From NCBI GenBank assembly GCA_009733575.1, contig ML769741.1, forward strand, positions 1 to 64,000: a stretch of 64,000 nt of DNA, given 5' to 3'. The DNA comes from Gymnopus androsaceus JB14. Lineage: Eukaryota > Basidiomycota > Agaricomycetes > Agaricales > Omphalotaceae. Made by a program: the position numbers and the translations under genes. Shown in pieces: positions 23,178-35,229 of the stretch; position 1 is the stretch's first letter; each line of letters opens with the position of its first letter. The notes under the pieces were generated by a model. That model had not been told where the DNA came from, made no database searches, and worked only from the letters and a program-made list of their open reading frames with translations.

Positions 23178-24890
23178 TTGCAGATTGGCTGATACAAATA
23201 ATCTCAGCGAGTATGTCTAGCCGGATAGGCAATTGGTGGATCACAAACATCAGCAGCAACCCCGTCGATGTTGGACATTATATTTGACATACATACGAAT
23301 TCAATGGATGTGGTTTCATTGAAAGATACGCCAGAGGTTTGGTAACAAAGGACTTGAGATAGCGTCTCCAGCAGATGCGAAAGGGGGTCAAACCATGGCG
23401 TTGGTGTTGGATGTAACAGAAAGTTAGGCCAAGACCTCGGCGAGGATAGCCAAACACTGGAATGGACCACTTGGTTCCTTGGTCGAGACGTCAGTACTGA
23501 AGAACATTTTAGTACAAGATCTACAGTAAAACTGAGACGACATACGATTTCACTCTGCGACAGGTCAACCCCAGCTTTCTTCGATCTTGGCCTCGACACA
23601 GACTCATCCTCTTCGGGAACCTCTGCAAAGGATTTGCAATATTTATCCAACATCGCAATGATTATCTGAGCTCGGTCTTCTACAGGAGTCCCAAGTAAGT
23701 TTCCAAGCAGTGATACGGGCAAGGTCTGAATCTAGATTAGAGTGTTAAAGGGGAAGGACAAGGTAAATCATACCTGATCGCCTGTTTGTGCTTTACTTTC
23801 GGCCGTGAAAGCAGCATCAATCATCACTTGCGCAATACCAGGCGCCTTTCCTTTTGTACCACCTCAGAGCCCCAGTTCAAGAAGCGCGTGATCGCATGAG
23901 GCTAAATAGGTGAAGGTTCAAAATTAGCACAGCTAGCCATCAAAGACATTTGACAGAAGCCCACAAACACATTGTTTCCTCAGAAATAGCATTGCCTAGG
24001 GCAGAGATGGCCGAATCACTAACATTATTTTGACCGCCAACCTTGTCAAATTGGTGACGCCCACCTTACCATGACGAGTTTGCGACTGGGAAATTCCATC
24101 CTGTGCATTGGCGAAGTGAAGTAGAAGAAGTGTCCAGGAGGGCTTTCCTTTTCGTTCGGGAAGATGTTTCGTCTTGCTGTTGTTGTCGACAAGCTTGCGA
24201 ATGAGTTCACCGTGAGTGTCATCCAGAGCTGGCGGAGAATTGATGTTGGTTGCGAGGACATAAATCAGTCAGTGTACGCGTGAAACTGATTCATAAACGT
24301 ACCGGTAAATTTCGTGCCAATTTTGCGTTCAAAGCCTGTATCCGCTAGTATCCGCTCCACTTCATTTCACTGACGCCTCCCATCCCGCTATCTGCACGGA
24401 TACGTGTTCCCAGCTTCCTTGAGCAGATCCCAAACAGCATCGGCGGGTTTCCTTCTCGGTTTGGACTACAGGAGATAAGGAACGAAGCAATGGAATACGT
24501 CATTGGTCGAATTGACATCATAATTCAGCCCGGTAGTAGCCAGCTTGTTATAATAACAGAAGACAGACGAATCTTGAGAATCGTGCGCTTGGGTGATTTT
24601 ACAGCATCCGACGTGGAGGTGCCTGCAGAAGGAGTAGCTGGGAACAGAACTCCACTAACCAGCTCGAGATATCGGGAGGTGTTTTCATTCTTGGTATGAT
24701 AACATCGGAGGAGTAGATGTTCCCCAAACTCAACAGTAACTAATTTCAGACAATTGGGTTGAGACGAAGAAAAAATATCCATTGCTTCAATATTTATTCC
24801 AATTGGCAGCTTATAGACGGTGCCTAAAGGTGCGCCTAGGCCTAGGGTGGGAGATGAGAAGGAATGTTGACCTGTAGTTTGAACTTTGTA
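23178..24890 (-). pseudogene. unidentified multi-exon gene relic P1
   Basis: Matches 32360-33890 throughout, and lies head-to-head with the F-box relic F1 as P2 does with F2. Readable pieces include VMIDAAFTAESKAQTGDQ then, across an intron, LLGNLLGTPVEDRAQIII followed by MLDKYCKSFAEVPEEDES (about 23540-23720), and a patch near 24430 reading ADAVWDLLKEAGNTYP. Frames break repeatedly and the start codon present in P2 is lost here. I do not recognise the protein; a helical-repeat (HEAT-type) protein would be a guess only. Confidence 0.5.
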
Positions 24891-24986
24891 GTTCATAGAA
24901 TTTCGACGATGAAAGGACAAGAAACGAACAAGCGCTCATGAGCTTCATTTAGTGATCGCGGTCGCCAGAATTTATCGCCTTTCACC

Positions 24987-26238
24987 ATGCAACCACTACC
25001 TAACGAACTGGTAGAGTCCATCATCGACACTAACCTTGACTCTAATATAGCTGCTCTTCTCAAATGCACACTCGTTGGAAGACCTTGGGTTCGCTCTTCG
25101 CAGCGTGGCATTTTCCGACAAATTATCCTCGATTTTTCTTCTATCACGGAACATAGATGGAAATCTGAAGACCACTGAACGACTAATTGCCACTTTTCGA
25201 TGCTCAACCCCGTCTGGCGTCGTATGTGCGGTCCCTGGAACTTGGGGGTTTATGGCTCATGGAGAACAGGTTAGACGCTGCTACAGTTAGTGTCGTTCAA
25301 CGACTCTTCAACGTGAACGTTCTTATGTTCTCTAACGTCTATTGGACCGCGTTATCACCTCTGCTTAAGGCAGAATTGACTGAAATACTTCGGTCTCCTT
25401 CTCTGACACAAGTCTATTGCAGAGTGATTGTCCATCCTACATTCGCTGAACTCGCGTCCCTGTTAGGCTTGTGCGTAGGCATTTGAAGTTCCTGGATCTC
25501 TCTGCGATGTGTGGTACCTGATTCGGATTTGCCAACGGAAATCAGCAGGGACTGCTCCGAGGTCTATACACCTTGAAGAACTGAAGGCTCGCTTATTATG
25601 CCTCACGTTCATAGATTGGCTTCTACACGACTCGTGTCCATTTGAAGTTCTGGAATCTACAATCGTTGTGCCTTTATGGCCATTTCCCGTATTCAAGAAT
25701 TATTGGTCTGATGCAATACATTGGCGGAAATCTCAGGAATTTAAAGATCAATCTTAGGTTTTTGAAAGCGGAAGGTGCATCACAATTGCCTTTTTTGCAG
25801 TACGATTTCCTTATTGTCGGTATTTTCTAGAGTTCGAGAACTATCTTGAATACACTCCCAAACTCAGGAACCCTCCACTTGGCTTATCTCGATCAAGGGA
25901 TAACATTCGCGACTCCCGTACCTAAAATTCAGGCGCTTTTCAGACCTCTCCTCAACCAAGAGGGAAATAGATTTCCTTTACAACATTTATTCGTTGATCT
26001 ACGGCTCGAGCAAGCCAGCAAAGTGGAAGTTCATCCGTAGCGTCGCTGGTCTGCAATTGATGCACTGTTTGAGAAGCAGGAGTTTGCTCTACTCGAAACG
26101 GTAGATTTCAAGTTATCCAAGCCCGGCTGTGAATTTCCGAGTGGTGCTATGGAGCTGCTCAGAGAGCAACTTCCATTCTTGGAGCGGTCTGGGAGGCTTA
26201 GGGTGCGAATAGGTCGATTGTTGGTGGACATAACTTGA
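24987..26238 (+). pseudogene. F-box protein relic F1
   Basis: The first 45 codons encode an F-box: LPNELVESIID followed by ALLKCTLVGRPWVRSSQRGI. Thereafter the frame shifts several times; LRR-like pieces such as IIGLMQYIGGNLRNLKIN and GAMELLREQLPFLERSGRLR remain in other frames. F1 and the copy at 33957 share the first breakage (around the codons for EHRWKSEDH), so it predates their duplication. In Agaricomycetes such F-box proteins with degenerate leucine-rich C-termini act as substrate adaptors of SCF ubiquitin ligases and are highly expanded. Confidence 0.75.
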
Positions 26239-26325
26239 TTTACTAGGTACAACTATATGTATTCGTGAAAACTCGGAGGCCTAGTGTACTGAACAAAAGA
26301 GTTGCTCAAGTTGCACCAGTTTTGG

Positions 26326-28520
26326 CTACTGAAGAAGACCTCGTTGACGAACTTCCCCTGTTACTAGCTGTTCCAGAACCTTCCCAGACCTTACGGTCTC
26401 CAGCTTAATACCATGAACAACTATTCCTCCTGGCTTTGCAAGGCTCGCTACGAGTTGTTTCTTCTTCTTGATTTCCGTCTGGCGCAGGGACTTCGCTGAA
26501 TCAAAAATAAAATCTTTCGCCTACAACCCATATGAGTATGATACTCATACGCAAGGATGAACACTTACTGCCTCTGGAAGAAGTTCGTAGTCCGACAACG
26601 CCAGTTGACTTGGTGAACTGCCTCGGTATATATATTCACCTAGGACATGCAACTGCGTGGTGGTTTTACCTTTCCCGGGACAGCGTTCCATCACGATAAA
26701 GGTATCTTTCCAGTGTATACTCAACCACTTTCTGAGAAGCTCGCAAGGCGTACTAGCATCCTTTGAGACTGCAATCAAGGTTGCGCCGTTTTGATTGTGC
26801 AGGTCGATGATTAGCTCGCCCTTTAGATACCCATTCAAGAACGTTGGAGAGTAGCCGATAACCTGTTACCATTGCAGTGCAAATAATTTCAGCAATGTTA
26901 CAAAGCGATTTTATCAAGGTTCAGCCTCACCTTGGTACAAATATCGTTCATTTGGTTTAGTTTTGCAGTTTCGTCGATCGGCAGTCCCACCAGATTGATA
27001 GGGAGGCAAGGTGTAAGCGCTGAAACAAATTTACGGCTCGAAGGAGTGTTCTGGAAAAAAGGTCTTGTCAACAGAGGAATCCCCAACGAATAGATTTTCT
27101 ACTACCCACTCCACTGTTAACATGGCCTGCAGGAGGCAGCAAGGACCCACCGCGGTCGTTAACCACTGCTGAGTTGGGTCGATCCACGACACTCTAGAAA
27201 GTGCAATGGTTAGACTAAATTCTCGGACATAAACAACGAGTAAAAGCTCTTACCTTTGAAGATTCGACGACATCTGCACCAGTACCAAGGATAGCTTGAG
27301 GTACTGGGGCTGTAGCGGGAATTAAATCAGGCTGTCCTACGACCACATCTTTAAGCAATGTGGAAGGTTCATCCGCCAACAAACTTGAATCATGCTTGTC
27401 ATTCGAGTTGTGCACGGTCGTATGTTCTTCTTTCATGTTACTATGATCCGCAAGAAATGGTTAGTCGCTGGGATTGTAAAAAGGAATTCAGGTGTTGCGT
27501 ACTCAATCTCGGAATGAGCAACAGATGCTCCTTGAGCCTGACTAGAAAGCTCCATAACCTTCTCTTCGAGAGCCTCATTAGTCTCTAGTGCTGCATCAAG
27601 ATGATACTGGAGGTCGTTCGCATGTGAGACAGCATCGACAAGTTCCTGACGCAAGATCTCGACTTCATTAGAGTCATTGTATCTGCTGGATTGAAATACA
27701 GGCTCTTCGGGGCTAACCAACGCATTAGTGAATTGCTAGCAACGTTAGTTTGACAGATAATATAAAAAAGATGAGGTAGCAGGACTAACTGTCGAATTGT
27801 GGGCTTGAGCCTCGGACGATTCAAGCACGTCGGAGATGTTTTGATTGGCCTGCCATTCCAATGGTGAGTAAGCGTTTCGTACATAATTATCTGTATCTTA
27901 GAAAATCGTTCACCTTTGTCAACTCGTCACCAACGCTAACGATATCCTCCAGTCCCTCCACTACCTCGGACTCGTTCCGCAATGAATCCAATTTATTCGA
28001 CTCCTTCGAATCAGACTGATTGTCAACGAAACGATCTTGTGGTAGAGTCGATTCAGAGGACGACAAATTTGGAGATCGAGTCATTGAATCGACGAAACCT
28101 GATCCACAAAACTTTCGCATGCTTTCTTGAATGTTTTCTAATGACACCAAGGAAGAATCATTTTCGCGCTGAAGGTTGACTATCACCGCTTCAAGGGACG
28201 AAATCTGCGTGTGCCTTCCACGAAAGGCATTCTGCATCTCTGACACACATTGGTCAGTAGCACGAATAAGCTCGAAAGCGGCTTGGTTGAGGTTCTAAAT
28301 GATCATGAAGGAAAACAATTTGAGTGCCATATATCGAAGCAGGGAAGGGTATCAATAAGAAGCAACGTACTTGAGCCTTTTCGAGCTCTCTTCGTACTCT
28401 GATCAGTTCTTCTCCTTGAAGACGAACAATATCAATAGCGATCTCCTTGGCCAAAGAGACTTTAGTTTCGACATCGTTAGAGAAGGAAGGAGATGGTATC
28501 GCTGGTCGTGGTGGCGGCAT
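26326..28520 (-). pseudogene. coiled-coil paralogue C (frameshift in exon 4)
   Basis: Exons 28371..28520, 27914..28294, 27790..27849, 27254..27735, 27110..27193, 26931..27050, 26569..26862, 26326..26520, all with conserved splice sites (the first donor is CAA|GTACGT). It has the same 10-base deletion in exon 4 as paralogue B (near 27455), giving a stop after PATNHFLRI. By position and by last-exon residues (LRQTEIK) it is the equivalent of gene A, not B. Other exons are open, including the C-terminal domain. Confidence 0.75.
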
Positions 28521-28750
28521 GGAAGAGAACCCTCAGGTCATATGAATTGGGACCCACTCCTCGAGGACTTTCCTAAAACAGTGATCCCATTGTTACCGGC
28601 GGTAAGGCGCTTTCTTGCGCATTCGCTGGAATTATTGAAAGTAGAAAAGCACGGTCCCAGTAGAAAATGAAATAAATATGCGAAGTAGATGGCTTACGAT
28701 GATGGTGGAAGGATGAATCCACGATGAGCTAGGGCGCTTAACGGGGCATC

Positions 28751-28821
28751 AAATAATTGCGGACGAAATTCTTATCGAAATTACTTATGAAATTATTCAA
28801 TCCAAATTCGCCCGTAATTTT
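28751..28821. mobile_element. possible small MITE-like insertion
   Basis: An AT-rich block of about 71 bases is present upstream of gene C and absent from the equivalent place upstream of gene A (near 19950). Its ends are imperfect inverted repeats: AATAATTGCGGACGAA against the reverse complement of the right end, AAAATTACGGGCGAA. No clear target duplication can be picked out. It may be a miniature element or just an indel. Confidence 0.4.
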
Positions 28822-29000
28822 ATGCTCTGTGCTCGGCGGTGTAAGTGCTTGCCTCTTTAATTACCCAATCTGAAATAAGAGATGGACAGTACATATATCA
28901 ATTTCGGCGCGAATACTAGGCGCGAATTCAGCAGTCCAAAGGGTCAAAAAAAAACAGATCTAGAACTCTACTAGTGTCTTGCCAGTGTTCAGAAATGTCT

Positions 29001-29183
29001 TTAGCTGGTAGCTGAACTCAGCTTCAGAGATAAAGGTGCTTGCACACCGAAAGCTCTGGAATCGGCATTCAGCACTTGGTCCATGCCGTGTAATATAGAC
29101 CGACCAAGTTCCTTCCTTCCTTCCTGAATCGCACAGGGGTGATTCCAGGCGAAGGTACTAGCTAACTAATACACTACCAGGGA
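29001..29183 (-). pseudogene. tRNA-Asp relic split by an insertion
   Basis: Equivalent of the relic at 20119-20204. Its 5' half (ending CTACCAGGGAG on the plus strand at 29183) and 3' half (GCTGAACTCAGCTTC at about 29011-29025) are separated by about 98 extra bases, 29026-29123. The insert ends in CCTTCC repeats and has relatives near 36925 and 45310. Confidence 0.6.
29026..29123 (-). repeat. interspersed repeat inserted in the tRNA relic
   Basis: On the minus strand it starts with GGAAGG repeats and contains ATTACACGGCATGG then TGCTGAATGCCG and TTCCAGAGC with TTCGGTGTGCAAGCACC. The same order of words occurs at 45320-45400 and, in part, at 36925-36985. It is absent from the two other tRNA relics. 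It could be a short interspersed element or a MITE. Confidence 0.5.
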
Positions 29184-29714
29184 GTTGTAGGCCTACTGGA
29201 GATTTACTTAATTTACATTTGAACATTGAACTTGTTCAAACTTCAAACTCATTCTGGATTCTGAATCTATCAGCTGCCTCTACCAGGCTTGTCCTTATAG
29301 TTACGAACAGCTCCCCGATATTGCTAAAGCGAAGCTCGAAAGTCACAGGCATACTTAATATATAAGATCGGACAATTTCTTTCTCAAAATGTAATCAGAA
29401 TTCGAGAACTTCCAACGTTGGGGAAACGCCGCCACTTTGCAAAGTTACCTCGGTCGTTTGCTGTATTATACTGTGTATTTGGAGGTTGTGATAAACCGGG
29501 GTTTTCGACAGACATACCATTCCCTTCGAGTACGCGAAATAATATTAAGCTGTGGTGCGTCGTCGGAGTGATATGAAACGACACCATCATTTCTAGTCGT
29601 TCATGTGAGATTCCAAAAAAATTATGATTCAATATATGTACTTGTTTCGCAAAGACTATTATTCGTGAAGAGGCCCAGTGTACAGAAAAAGAGAAGTATT
29701 CAAGTTGCACCAGT

Positions 29715-31929
29715 TTAGGTTACCTGAAGAAGACCCCGTTGGCGAGCTTCCCCTGCTATTAGCTGTTCCAAAACCTTCCTAGGCCTCACAGTCTCCAAAG
29801 TAATGCCATGAACAACTATTCCCCCTGGCTGCACAAGGCTCGCGACAAGTTGTTCCTTTGTCTTGATTTCCTTATAGCGTGTGCTCTTCGCCGAATCAAA
29901 AATAAAATCTTTTGCCTACAACCCATATCATATACGATGAGTATGATAGAGCCCATGCAAGGATGAACACTTACTCGCTCTGGAAGAAGCTCATAGTCCG
30001 ACAACGCCAGTTGACTTGGCGGTGTGCCACGGTATGCATATTCACCTAGGACATGCAACTGCTTGGTAGTTTGACTTTTCACAGGACCGTTCTCCAAGAC
30101 GATAAACGTATCTTTCCAGTGTGTATTCAGCTCCTTTCTGAGAAGCCTGCAAAGCGTATTAGCATCATGTGAGACTGTAATCAAGGTTGCGCCGTTTTGA
30201 TTATGCAGGTCAATGATCAGCTTGCCCTTTGGATACCCTTGCAAGAACGTTGGAGAGTAACCGAGTACCTGTTAATAACTTCAGAAATGTTACGATGCAA
30301 TTTCATCGATGTTCAGCCTCACCTTGGAACAAATATCGTCCACGTGGTTTAGTTTCGCGGGCTCCTTGGCCTGCAACCCCACGAGATTGATAGGGAGGCA
30401 AAGAGTCATGACTGACACAAATTTACGCTGCAGGGAGTTTGTAAGGCTCGTGTTCTGGAAAAAGGGTCTTTTCAGCAAGCGAATCCCCAACGAATAGATT
30501 TTCTACCAACCCCACTGTTAACGTGGCTTGCAGGAGGCAGTAAGGACCCACTGCGGTCGTTAACCACTACTGAGTTGGATTGATCCACGACGGCACTCTA
30601 GAAAGTGCATTGGTTAGACTAAACTCCAGAACATAAATTACAAGTTGAAGTAGTAGCTCTCACCTTTGAAGAGTCGACGTCATCTACGCCAGTTCCAGAA
30701 GTAACTTGAAGTGCTGGGACAGTAGCTGGAATTAAATCTGGCTCTCCTACGACGACATCTTTGAGCGACATGGAAGGTTCATCCGCCAACGAAATTGAAC
30801 CATGCTTGTCGCCGGCGTCATTCGAATTGTTCATATATTCTTCATTCACGTTACTACGATCCACAAGACAGAGTAATGAATGGTTAGTCACTAGGATCGT
30901 AAGAGAGAATTCAGGTGTTGCGTACTCAATCTCAGAATTAGCAATAGATGCTCGAGTAGAAAGTTCCACAACCTTCTCTTCGAGGGCTTCATTAGCCCGT
31001 AGTGCTGCATCAAGCTGATACTGGAGATCGTTCGTGTTTGAGAGCGCATCGATAAGTTCCTGGCGCAAAGTCTCAAAAAGAGAGACAGGATCTTCGAGTC
31101 CAGCCTGCGCATCAGTAGAACACAATATCAGTTCACCGCAGGATAACTTATCGCGACCAAGTAGGAGGACTAACCGATGTCCAATCATCGCTTTGGGCCT
31201 CCGATAATTCAAGTAAGTCGGTAGTGGATATGTTTTGCATGGCCTGTGAATGAAGATCAATCAGTGCTCGAAGTAGCAGGATCTTAAAAAACTCCACACC
31301 TTCGTCAACTCGTCACCAGTACTACTAAAATCTCCAAATCTATCCACTACTTCGGACTCGTCTCGTAGAGAATCCAACCTGTTCGATTCCTTTAAATCAG
31401 ACTGATCGTCAGCAAAATGACTTTGCAGCAGAGATGATTCATCGGAAGACGACGACGACTTCGAAGATTGATCATGAGTATCAAAATCAACGACGCCCGA
31501 TCCACAAAACCTTCGCATGTTTTCTCGAATGCTTTCCAATAACACCAAGGACGCATCGTTTTCGCGGTGAAGACCGAGTATCATCCCTTCAAGGAACGAA
31601 ATCTGCATGTGCCGCCGACGAAAGGTATTCTGCATCTCTGACATACGTTGGTCAGTAGTACGAAAAAGCTCGAAAGCAGTTTTGTTGAGATTCTAAATGA
31701 TCATGCAAGGAAGCAATCTGAGCGCTATCTATCGAACCAGGACAATTGAGAAGCAACGTACCAGGGATTTTTCAAGCTCTTTTCGTACTCTGATCACCTC
31801 CTCTCCTTGAAGACGAAAGATATCAGTAACGATATCCTTTGTCAAAGAGATCTTGGTTTCGAGATCTAACTCGGAGTCTTTAGAGGAGGCAGGCGATGCC
31901 ATCGCTGTAGCTGGTCGTGGTAGTTGCAT
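29715..31929 (-). CDS. coiled-coil protein of unknown function, paralogue D (intact)
   Basis: Eight exons: 31762..31929, 31300..31692, 31175..31243, 30664..31104, 30511..30597, 30323..30454, 29975..30268, 29715..29915, all phase 0, for 594 residues without a stop. The N-terminal exon is six codons longer than in the others and exon 4 has one copy of the SLKDVVVG motif where A has two. The coiled-coil segments (RLQGEEVIRVRKELEKSL; LDAALRANEALEEKVVEL) and the C-terminal domain (GKLIIDLHNQNGATL, HVLGEYAYRGTPPSQLALSD) are kept. It is more diverged from A, C and E than they are from one another, yet every exon stays open, which suggests it has been under selection. Function unknown. Confidence 0.8.
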
Positions 31930-32359
31930 GGATAGAGCGATAGTGAGATACCACCCACAAGTCATAATAATCAAGCTCTCGCCACTCCTCGAGGATTATC
32001 CTAAAACAGTAACGGTCATTTTGTTGCACTCCCATTGTTACCCGACGGTAACGCTTCTTTGCGCGCTTGCTGGGATTCTTGAAATTGGAAGAGCACGGTC
32101 TGGTTATAAATGAATTGAATAGAGTAATTAAAGGCATAGGCAATATAGGCATCACCATACACGAGCGTTTAACGTAGCTCTGTAGCTTACTTGCCTCTTT
32201 AATTATCCAATGTGAACAAAGGGAAGTCGCGCAGATATCGGCCTGAACGAGAATTCAGCAATCCAAAAGGCAAGATAATGACATTATAATGTGCTTTCAG
32301 TCCACTGGTTGTTGCCGAGATATAAAGACATTGCTACCCAAGTTCTAATCCTGAAAAGT

Positions 32360-33890
32360 TTGCGCCGGATGGGCTGATACACGGATTAATCTCAGCGAGT
32401 ACGTCCAGTCGGATAGACGTATTTATGTGGATCATGAACATCGGCAGCGACCCCGTCGATACTGGACATGAATGATACTTTGACATACGAAGAAACGGTT
32501 TCATTGAAAGATACTCAGAGCTGCTAACGATGACTGGAGATAGCGTCTCTAGCAGATGCGAAAGGAAGTCAAACCCTTAGTGTTGGATGTAACGGGAAGT
32601 TAGCCGAGACCTCGGCCAGGATAGCCAAACACTGGAAGTCTGGAATGGACCACTTGGTCTCCGGTCCAGACGTCAGTACTAAGGAACATTTTAGTAGAAA
32701 TTTCACAGCAAAAGTAAGACGAACATACAATTCACTCTGCGACTGGTCAACTCTAGCTTTCTTCGACACAGACTCATCCTCTTATCTTCTCCAGGGTATT
32801 TGTAATATTTATCCAACATCACAATGATTATTAGGGTTTGGTCTTCTACAGGAGTCTCAAGAATCCAAGCAGTGATTTGACGACACGGTCTAAATGTATA
32901 TTAGAGTGTTGAATGGAAGGAGAGGGTAAATCATACCTGATCGCCTGTTATGTGCTTTACTTTCAGGAACTTAGCAGCATTAATCACCACTTGCTGCAAT
33001 TTCTACACGCCTTTCCTTTCGTACCAGCCTCAGAGCCGCAGTTCGAGAGCGCATGATGATGGCGCGAGCCTGAATAGGCTAGCCACCAAAGACCTTTGAC
33101 AGGAGCCCACAAAACACATCGGCCAAGCGTTTGTTTCCTCAGAAATAGCACAATCACCGAACATTATCTTCACTGCCAACCTTGCTAAATTGGTGACGCC
33201 TAATGTACCCTTTCTTCCCTTCTCCGCCTTGCCTTGGCGAGTTGGCGACTCGCAAAGTCCGTCCTGTGCGTTGGCAAAGTGAAGTAGAAGAAGTGTCCAG
33301 GAAGGTTTTTCTTTTCATTCGGGAAGATGTTTTCATCTTGCTGTTGATGTCAAAAAGCTTGCGAATAAGTTCACTGTGAGCGACATCCAGACTCGTTGGC
33401 GGAGAATCGATGTGGGCTGCAGGGATATAAAACAATCACTGTACGCGGAAACGCAAATTGATTCATAAACGTACCGTGCCAATTCTGCGTGCAAAGCTTG
33501 CATCCGCTCCGCTTCATTTTTATCTTCACCCACTGACGCCATGGCAGCCTCCTAACTATCCTTGAATGTGTGCTCCCAGCCTCCTTGAGATCCCAAACAG
33601 CATCGGCAGCTTTCCCTCTCGGTTTGGAATACAAGAGATAAGAAACAAAGCGATTTCTTAGATAGAAAAAACATCAGAGGAGTAGACGTTCTCCCAAACC
33701 CAACAGTGACCAATTTCAGACAATTGGTGAGACGAAGCAAAATGGGTTGAGGCGAAGAAAATATTCATTGCTTCGATGTTTATTCCAATTTGGCAGCTTA
33801 TAGACGGCGTGTAAAGGTGCTGGGGCGGGAGATGAGAAGGAATGTTGGCCTCTAGTTTGAACTTTGTAGTTCATAGAATTTCGACGATGA
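32360..33890 (-). pseudogene. unidentified multi-exon gene relic P2
   Basis: Paralogue of 23178-24890 in the same position relative to its F-box neighbour. It keeps a candidate start MASVGEDKNEAERMQALHAE (ATG at 33542) and a second patch SLDVAHSELIRKLFDINSK (about 33350-33420), then FQCLAILAEVSANFPLHPT near 32600. The piece corresponding to LLGNLLGTPVEDR of P1 is partly lost near 32830. Multiple frames are needed, so it is very probably dead. Family not recognised. Confidence 0.5.
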
Positions 33891-33956
33891 AAGGACAAGA
33901 AGCGAACAAGCGCTCATGAGCTGATCGCGTGCGCCAGAATTTATCGCCTTTCATCA

Positions 33957-35224
33957 TGCAAGCACTACCTAACGAACTGGTAGAGTCCATCATCGACAAC
34001 CTTGACTCTGACATAGCTGCTCTTCTCAAATGCACACTCGTTGGAAGACCTTGGGTTCGCTCTTCGCAGCGTGGCATTTTCCGGCAAACTATCCTCGATT
34101 TTTCTTGTATCACGGGACATAGATGGAGATCTGAAGACCACTGAACGACTAATTGCCACTTTCGACGCTCAACCCCGTCTGGCATCATATGTGCGGTCCC
34201 TGTAGGATTCGGGGCTTTTGGTTTACTGAGACCAGGGTAGACGCTGCTACAGCTAGTGTTGTTCAATGGCTCTCCAACAGTGAACGATCTCACGTTCGTT
34301 GGCGTCGATTGGACCGCATTATCGCCTGTACTCAAGGCAGAATTGACTGAAATATTTCAGTCTCCTTCTCTGACACAAGTCTATTGCAGAGGATTGTCAG
34401 TGTACAACAAATGATGTTCTCTGATACATTCGCTGAACTCGCGTCCCTGTTAGCTTGTGCGAGGCATTTGAAGGTCCTGGATCTCTCTGTGGGTTGTGGT
34501 GATTTGACTTTGCCAACGGAAATAGCAGCGACTGCTCCGAGGTCTATACACCTTGAAGAAGTGAGGCTCGCTTATTATCCTCACTTCATAGATTGGTTTC
34601 TACAGGACTCGTGTCCATTTGAAGTTTCGGAATCTACAATCGTTGTACATTTATGTCCATTTCCCGTACTCAAGAATTATTGGTCTGATGCAGTACATTG
34701 GCGGAAATCTCAGGAATTTAAAGATCAATGTTGGATTTTCGAAAGCGGAAGGTGCATCACAATTACTCTTTCTGCAGATAATTTCCTTATTGCCGGTGTT
34801 TTCTAGATTTCGAATAACCATCTTGAACACACACCCAACATAAGGATCCTCCACTTGCTTCAATCTCTATCAAATATTACTCGTGAATCACGCCGTACCT
34901 GTAGATTCAGGCGCTTTTCAGACCTTTCCTCAGCCAAGGCGGAAATAGGTTTCCTTTACAACGTTTAATCATCGATCTAGGAATCGAGCAACCCGGCGAA
35001 GTAAACACTCATCTGTGGGGTCACTGGTCTGCCATCGATGCAATGTTTGAGAAGCCGGAGTTTGCGCTACTCGAAACGGTAGAGTTCATGTTATATAGCC
35101 GCAGCGTCGGTGAAGTTCCAAGTGGTGCTATGGAGCTGCTCAGAGAGCAACTTCCATTCTTGGAGCGATCTGGAAGGCTTAGGATTCAAATTGAAAATCA
35201 GTACTATTGGTGGGGTGACAGATG
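33957..35224 (+). pseudogene. F-box protein relic F2
   Basis: Begins with the F-box ALPNELVESIIDNLDSDIAA, then LVGRPWVRSSQRGIF. It is cut by a stop after about 62 codons at the same place as F1, and by an extra T near 34624 (FEVSEST instead of FEVRNLQ), among others. The last part, from 35043 to the stop at 35224, is open: LRR-like FEKPEFALLETVEFML and AMELLREQLPFLERSGRLR. The region between F2 and P2 (about 33840-33960) should be their shared upstream region and is conserved between the two units. Confidence 0.75.
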
Positions 35225-35229
35225 AATAA

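Larger units (their letters stand above)
17280..26270. repeat. tandem direct repeat, unit 1
   Basis: Order: coiled-coil gene A, tRNA relic, coiled-coil gene B, unidentified relic P1, F-box relic F1. Unit 2 (26271-35230) repeats this order. Offsets between equivalents are constant: gene stops 17343/26326 and 20724/29715 and F-box starts 24987/33957 differ by about 8970-8990 bases. Paralogue-specific residues agree with the pairing: A and C share LRQTEIK, B and D share RYKEIKTKEQLV in the last exon. Confidence 0.85.
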
